Source: Peptoniphilus sp. GNH | GTDB taxonomy: Bacteria; Bacillota; Clostridia; Tissierellales; Peptoniphilaceae | Length of the DNA stretch: 64,000 nt | Assembly: GCA_021307325.1 (NCBI GenBank) | Contig: CP089931.1 | Coordinates: 1,795,442-1,859,441 of the forward strand | Direction: 5' to 3' | In this document: positions 61,656-64,000 of the stretch, in pieces | Layout: each line of letters opens with the position of its first letter | Position numbering within the stretch: position 1 is the first letter of the stretch | The notes under the pieces: generated by a model | Database searches by the model: none | Seen by the model: only the letters and a program-made list of their open reading frames with translations | Told to the model about the DNA's origin: nothing | Translations under genes and position numbers: made by a program

Positions 61656-63572
61656 ATGGCCCAAAACGATCAAAACTTGAATGAAATGTTGAAGTTTAAA
61701 AGAGAGAAACTAGAAAAGCTCAGACAAGAAGGCAAAGATCCATTTGTTTTTGAAAAATTTGAAAGAACTTTTTACAGTTCAGACATAAAGGCAGATTTTG
61801 AAAAATTAGAAGAAAAGGACGTTTCAATCGCAGGAAGAGTTATGTCAAAAAGAGGGCATGGCAAGATTGCATTTATTGATCTTCAAGATTACAAAGGCAG
61901 GATTCAAGTTTTTGCAAGAAAAGATCTCTTGGAAGACGAATATCAAACCGTAAAAGACACAGATATAGGAGACATAATAGGAGTAAGGGGCAAGGTATTT
62001 AAAACAGACGCAGGAGAAATTTCTGTAAGGGCGGAAGAATTTAAACTGCTTACAAAATCCCTACAAATTCTTCCAGAAAAATGGAATGGGCTAAAAGATA
62101 CAGACTTAAGATACAGACAAAGATATGTCGATTTAATAGTAAATCCAGAAATAAAAGATGTCTTTTTAAAAAGAAGCAAGATAATAAAAGCAATTAGAAG
62201 ATACCTAGACCAAGAAGGCTATTTAGAAGTTGAAACGCCAATCCTACAAACTGTTGCAGGTGGAGCAAACGCAAGGCCATTTTTAACTCATCACAACACA
62301 CTCAACATAGAAATGCAGCTTAGAATAGCCAATGAACTCTTCTTAAAAAGACTAATAGTAGGTGGATTTGACAAGGTATATGAAATGGGCAAGATGTTTA
62401 GAAATGAAGGCATGGACAGAAGCCACAATCCTGAATTTACAAACATTGAGTTGTATTCAGCTTATGAAGATTACCACGACATGATGAGAATAACTGAAAA
62501 TCTTTTTGAATACGTAGCCAAGGATGTGCTGGGAAGCGATCAAATAAACTATCAAGGCATCGACATATCACTAAAGGCACCTTGGAAGAGAATTACCATG
62601 CTTGATGCAGTAAAAGAGTATGCAGGTGTGGATTTATCTGAAATGACAGCTGAAGAAGCTAGAAAGGCTGCAAGAGACAAGGGACTTGCCGTAGAAGAAA
62701 CTCATAGCTGGGGCAAGGTTCTTTCAGAAATGTTCGAAGAATTTTGTGAAGAAAAATTGGTCCAACCGACTTTTGTAATAGGCCATCCAGTTGAGATATC
62801 TCCTCTAGCCAAGAAGAACCCGAATGACAAGAGAGTAACTCAAAGATTCGAGGCCTTTATAAATGGAACAGAGTTGGCAAATGCCTTCTCAGAACTAAAT
62901 GATCCGATTGATCAAAAAGAAAGATTTGAAGCTCAAGTACAAGCTAAAAAGGATGGAGATGATGAAGCTCATCCCATGGACTATGACTTCATAAATGCCA
63001 TTGAAGTTGGACTTCCACCAACAGGAGGACTTGGCATAGGGGTTGATAGAATGATAATGCTTTTGACAGACCAAGCCAGCATAAGAGACATTTTATTTTT
63101 CCCAACAATGAAGCCAATAGGCTTAGAAAAGGCAGAAAATGGGGGTTTGTCAAAAGAAACTTACGAAACTTACGACAAACTTACGACAGAAGAAATTGAC
63201 CTTTCAAAAGTGAAAGTTGAACCATTATTTGAAGATATGGTAGACTTTGAAACTTTCTCAAAATCTGATTTTAGAGTTGTAAAGGTTAAAAACTGCGAAG
63301 AAGTTCCTAAGTCAAAAAAACTTTTGAAATTTACATTAGATGATGGTTCTGAAAAAGAAAGAGTTATTTTATCTGGTATTAAGGAATATTACAGCGCAGA
63401 GAGCTTAATTGGAAAGACACTACTTGCAATTTGTAATCTTCCTCCTCGTAAGATGATGGGAATCGACTCAGAAGGTATGATTATATCTGCAATTTGTGAG
63501 TATGACGGTGAAGAAAAACTTAACTTAATAATGCTGGATGATAATATTCCAGCAGGATCAAAATTATATTAA
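61656..63572 (+). CDS. lysS: Lysyl-tRNA synthetase (class II) with C-terminal tRNA-binding domain
   Basis: A 638-residue class II LysRS. An OB-fold anticodon-binding domain (about 55-165) and the catalytic core (about 170-490) have motif 1 ([17 protein letters not shown]), motif 2 ([19 protein letters not shown]) and motif 3 ([14 protein letters not shown]). Ordinary LysRS ends near residue 500. Here a linker (about 500-530) leads into a second domain (about 530-638) with the EMAP/Trbp111-like tRNA-binding fold of MetRS C-termini: [45 protein letters not shown] and DSEGMIISA. The tail uses some codons (for example CGT, CCT) that look unlike the rest of the gene. A conjugative-element gene starts 64 nt downstream. 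Confidence 0.93.
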   Translation: MAQNDQNLNEMLKFKREKLEKLRQEGKDPFVFEKFERTFYSSDIKADFEKLEEKDVSIAGRVMSKRGHGKIAFIDLQDYKGRIQVFARKDLLEDEYQTVKDTDIGDIIGVRGKVFKTDAGEISVRAEEFKLLTKSLQILPEKWNGLKDTDLRYRQRYVDLIVNPEIKDVFLKRSKIIKAIRRYLDQEGYLEVETPILQTVAGGANARPFLTHHNTLNIEMQLRIANELFLKRLIVGGFDKVYEMGKMFRNEGMDRSHNPEFTNIELYSAYEDYHDMMRITENLFEYVAKDVLGSDQINYQGIDISLKAPWKRITMLDAVKEYAGVDLSEMTAEEARKAARDKGLAVEETHSWGKVLSEMFEEFCEEKLVQPTFVIGHPVEISPLAKKNPNDKRVTQRFEAFINGTELANAFSELNDPIDQKERFEAQVQAKKDGDDEAHPMDYDFINAIEVGLPPTGGLGIGVDRMIMLLTDQASIRDILFFPTMKPIGLEKAENGGLSKETYETYDKLTTEEIDLSKVKVEPLFEDMVDFETFSKSDFRVVKVKNCEEVPKSKKLLKFTLDDGSEKERVILSGIKEYYSAESLIGKTLLAICNLPPRKMMGIDSEGMIISAICEYDGEEKLNLIMLDDNIPAGSKLY

Positions 63573-63589
63573 AGGACACGCTAATTATG

Positions 63590-63625
63590 AAACTGGGGTT
63601 TGTTATGAATCCCAGTTTAATTTTT
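63590..63625 (+). terminator. Hairpin after lysS
   Basis: Perfect 8-bp stem AAACTGGG (63590-63597) with CCCAGTTT (63611-63618), then AATTTTTA. A weak terminator between lysS and the element gene. Confidence 0.55.
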
Positions 63626-63635
63626 AGGAGTATGT

Positions 63636-63917
63636 ATGAGATGGATAATTAGAATAATTTTATTACCGATAAGATTAGTGTTGAGTTTGCTCATAGCTTT
63701 TTTAACCTTCATATTAAGTTTGAGTACTGCGTTGTTAAGCGTAGTTTCTACTTTGATTTTTATAATTGGAATAGCTAGCATTTTTCAAGGAGACAAGCAA
63801 ATTGTAATTGAAGCACTAATATTAGCATTTTTATTTAGTCCATTTGGATTACCTAAATTAGGTATATATGTTATTGGATTATTAGAATTATTAAACTATA
63901 CAATAAAATCAATTTGA
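63636..63917 (+). CDS. CD1845-family small membrane protein of Tn1549/CTn5-type elements
   Basis: A 93-residue protein with two to three hydrophobic segments, beginning MRWIIRIILLPIRLVLSLLI and ending with FLFSPFGLPKLGIYVIGLLE then LLNYTIKSI. The FxxSPFGLP stretch and the closing LNY match the CD1845 family, a small membrane protein carried near one end of CTn5/Tn1549-like conjugative elements. Its function is unknown, probably in the conjugation or maintenance region. ATG 63636 follows TAGGAG. It has its own terminator, and a GGAGG for the next gene is seen at the very end of the window, so the element continues to the right. Confidence 0.8.
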   Translation: MRWIIRIILLPIRLVLSLLIAFLTFILSLSTALLSVVSTLIFIIGIASIFQGDKQIVIEALILAFLFSPFGLPKLGIYVIGLLELLNYTIKSI

Positions 63918-63942
63918 AGAAAAATAAATATAAGACAACCGT

Positions 63943-63978
63943 AGACGATAGAAAGCAATAATTCTGTCGTCTTTTTTT
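63943..63978 (+). terminator. Intrinsic terminator of the CD1845-family gene
   Basis: Eleven-bp stem (63943-63953 with 63962-63972, one T-G pair), 8-nt loop, T-run of seven. Confidence 0.85.
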
Positions 63979-64000
63979 ATTTCAAAGAAAGGAGGTAGGA

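Larger units (their letters stand above)
63636..64000 (+). mobile_element. Left part of a probable integrative conjugative element
   Basis: Called from the CD1845-family gene only. No integrase, relaxase or attachment repeat is visible before the window ends. The outer boundary could lie anywhere from the lysS tail to 63635. Confidence 0.5.

Noticed and set aside
1..64000. CRISPR arrays, rRNA genes, prophage or insertion sequences
   Set aside because: I looked for regularly spaced repeats, rRNA-like sequence and transposase or phage genes on both strands and found none, apart from the probable conjugative element starting at about 63.6 kb.

Overview
The window is AT-rich and its gene content is that of a low-GC, Gram-positive, strictly anaerobic bacterium. 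Evidence: a single-chain pyruvate:ferredoxin oxidoreductase, strong AGGAGG ribosome sites, frequent TTG/GTG starts, dense operons with 1-35 nt overlaps, a divIC-yabR-tilS-hpt-ftsH-coaX-dus-greA-lysS order like the origin-proximal block of Bacillus/Clostridium, and an energy-coupling-factor transporter. A Tissierellia/Peptoniphilaceae-type anaerobe is my best guess (inference; no rRNA gene is present to test it). About 55 protein genes and one tRNA are supported; most are chromosomal housekeeping genes.

Layout. 0.26-2.0 kb (minus): CofE-like ligase and 5-formyl-THF cyclo-ligase. 2.1-6.1 kb: ftsE, ftsX, an EnvC/PcsB-like hydrolase activator and a CtpA protease, a division/cell-wall hydrolysis module. 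6.2-11.2 kb: a Dlt-like operon (DltA-like adenylating enzyme, carrier protein, MBOAT acyltransferase, and an SGNH hydrolase fused to a NodB-type polysaccharide deacetylase); this is the most unusual locus. 11.2-16.9 kb: uvrB, uvrA and an L,D-transpeptidase. 16.9-21.8 kb: an unknown small protein, a two-component system, yebC-deoC-lgt, and a convergent tRNA-Pro(GGG). 22.1-24.2 kb: class III polyhydroxyalkanoate synthase phaE-phaC with an intact Cys/Asp/His triad. 24.6-29.2 kb: an IclR regulator and PFOR. 29.3-30.6 kb (minus): a small CC-motif protein and a radical SAM protein. 30.6-34.9 kb: TPR protein, map, hemolysin-III-like protein, MATE pump, cyclophilin. 35-40 kb: murJ behind a structured leader, then ecfA1-ecfA2-ecfT-truA. 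40-47 kb: a DUF4153 membrane protein, a TrmN6-like methylase, rsmI, nurA-herA, a lipid kinase. 47.4-49.3 kb (minus): a flavinylated lipoprotein reductase with a cre-like site upstream. 49.6-54.4 kb: divIC, an S1 protein, tilS, hpt, ftsH. 54.5-59.2 kb: LarA, then (minus) a class A PBP with a charged repetitive tail, and bioY. 59.3-63.6 kb: coaX, dus, greA, lysS. 63.6 kb to the end: first gene of what looks like a Tn1549/CTn5-type conjugative element next to the 3' end of lysS.

Together the cell-envelope genes (FtsEX-EnvC-CtpA, the Dlt-like operon, L,D-transpeptidase, MurJ, PBP1, Lgt) outnumber any other class. The two loci that depart most from routine content are the Dlt-like/NodB fusion operon and the junction between an unusual LysRS-tRNA-binding fusion and an integrative element. 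Start sites were chosen from Shine-Dalgarno spacing and, in three cases (1444-2010 minus, 30605 plus, 52474 plus), by promoter or SD overlap with the longer frame.
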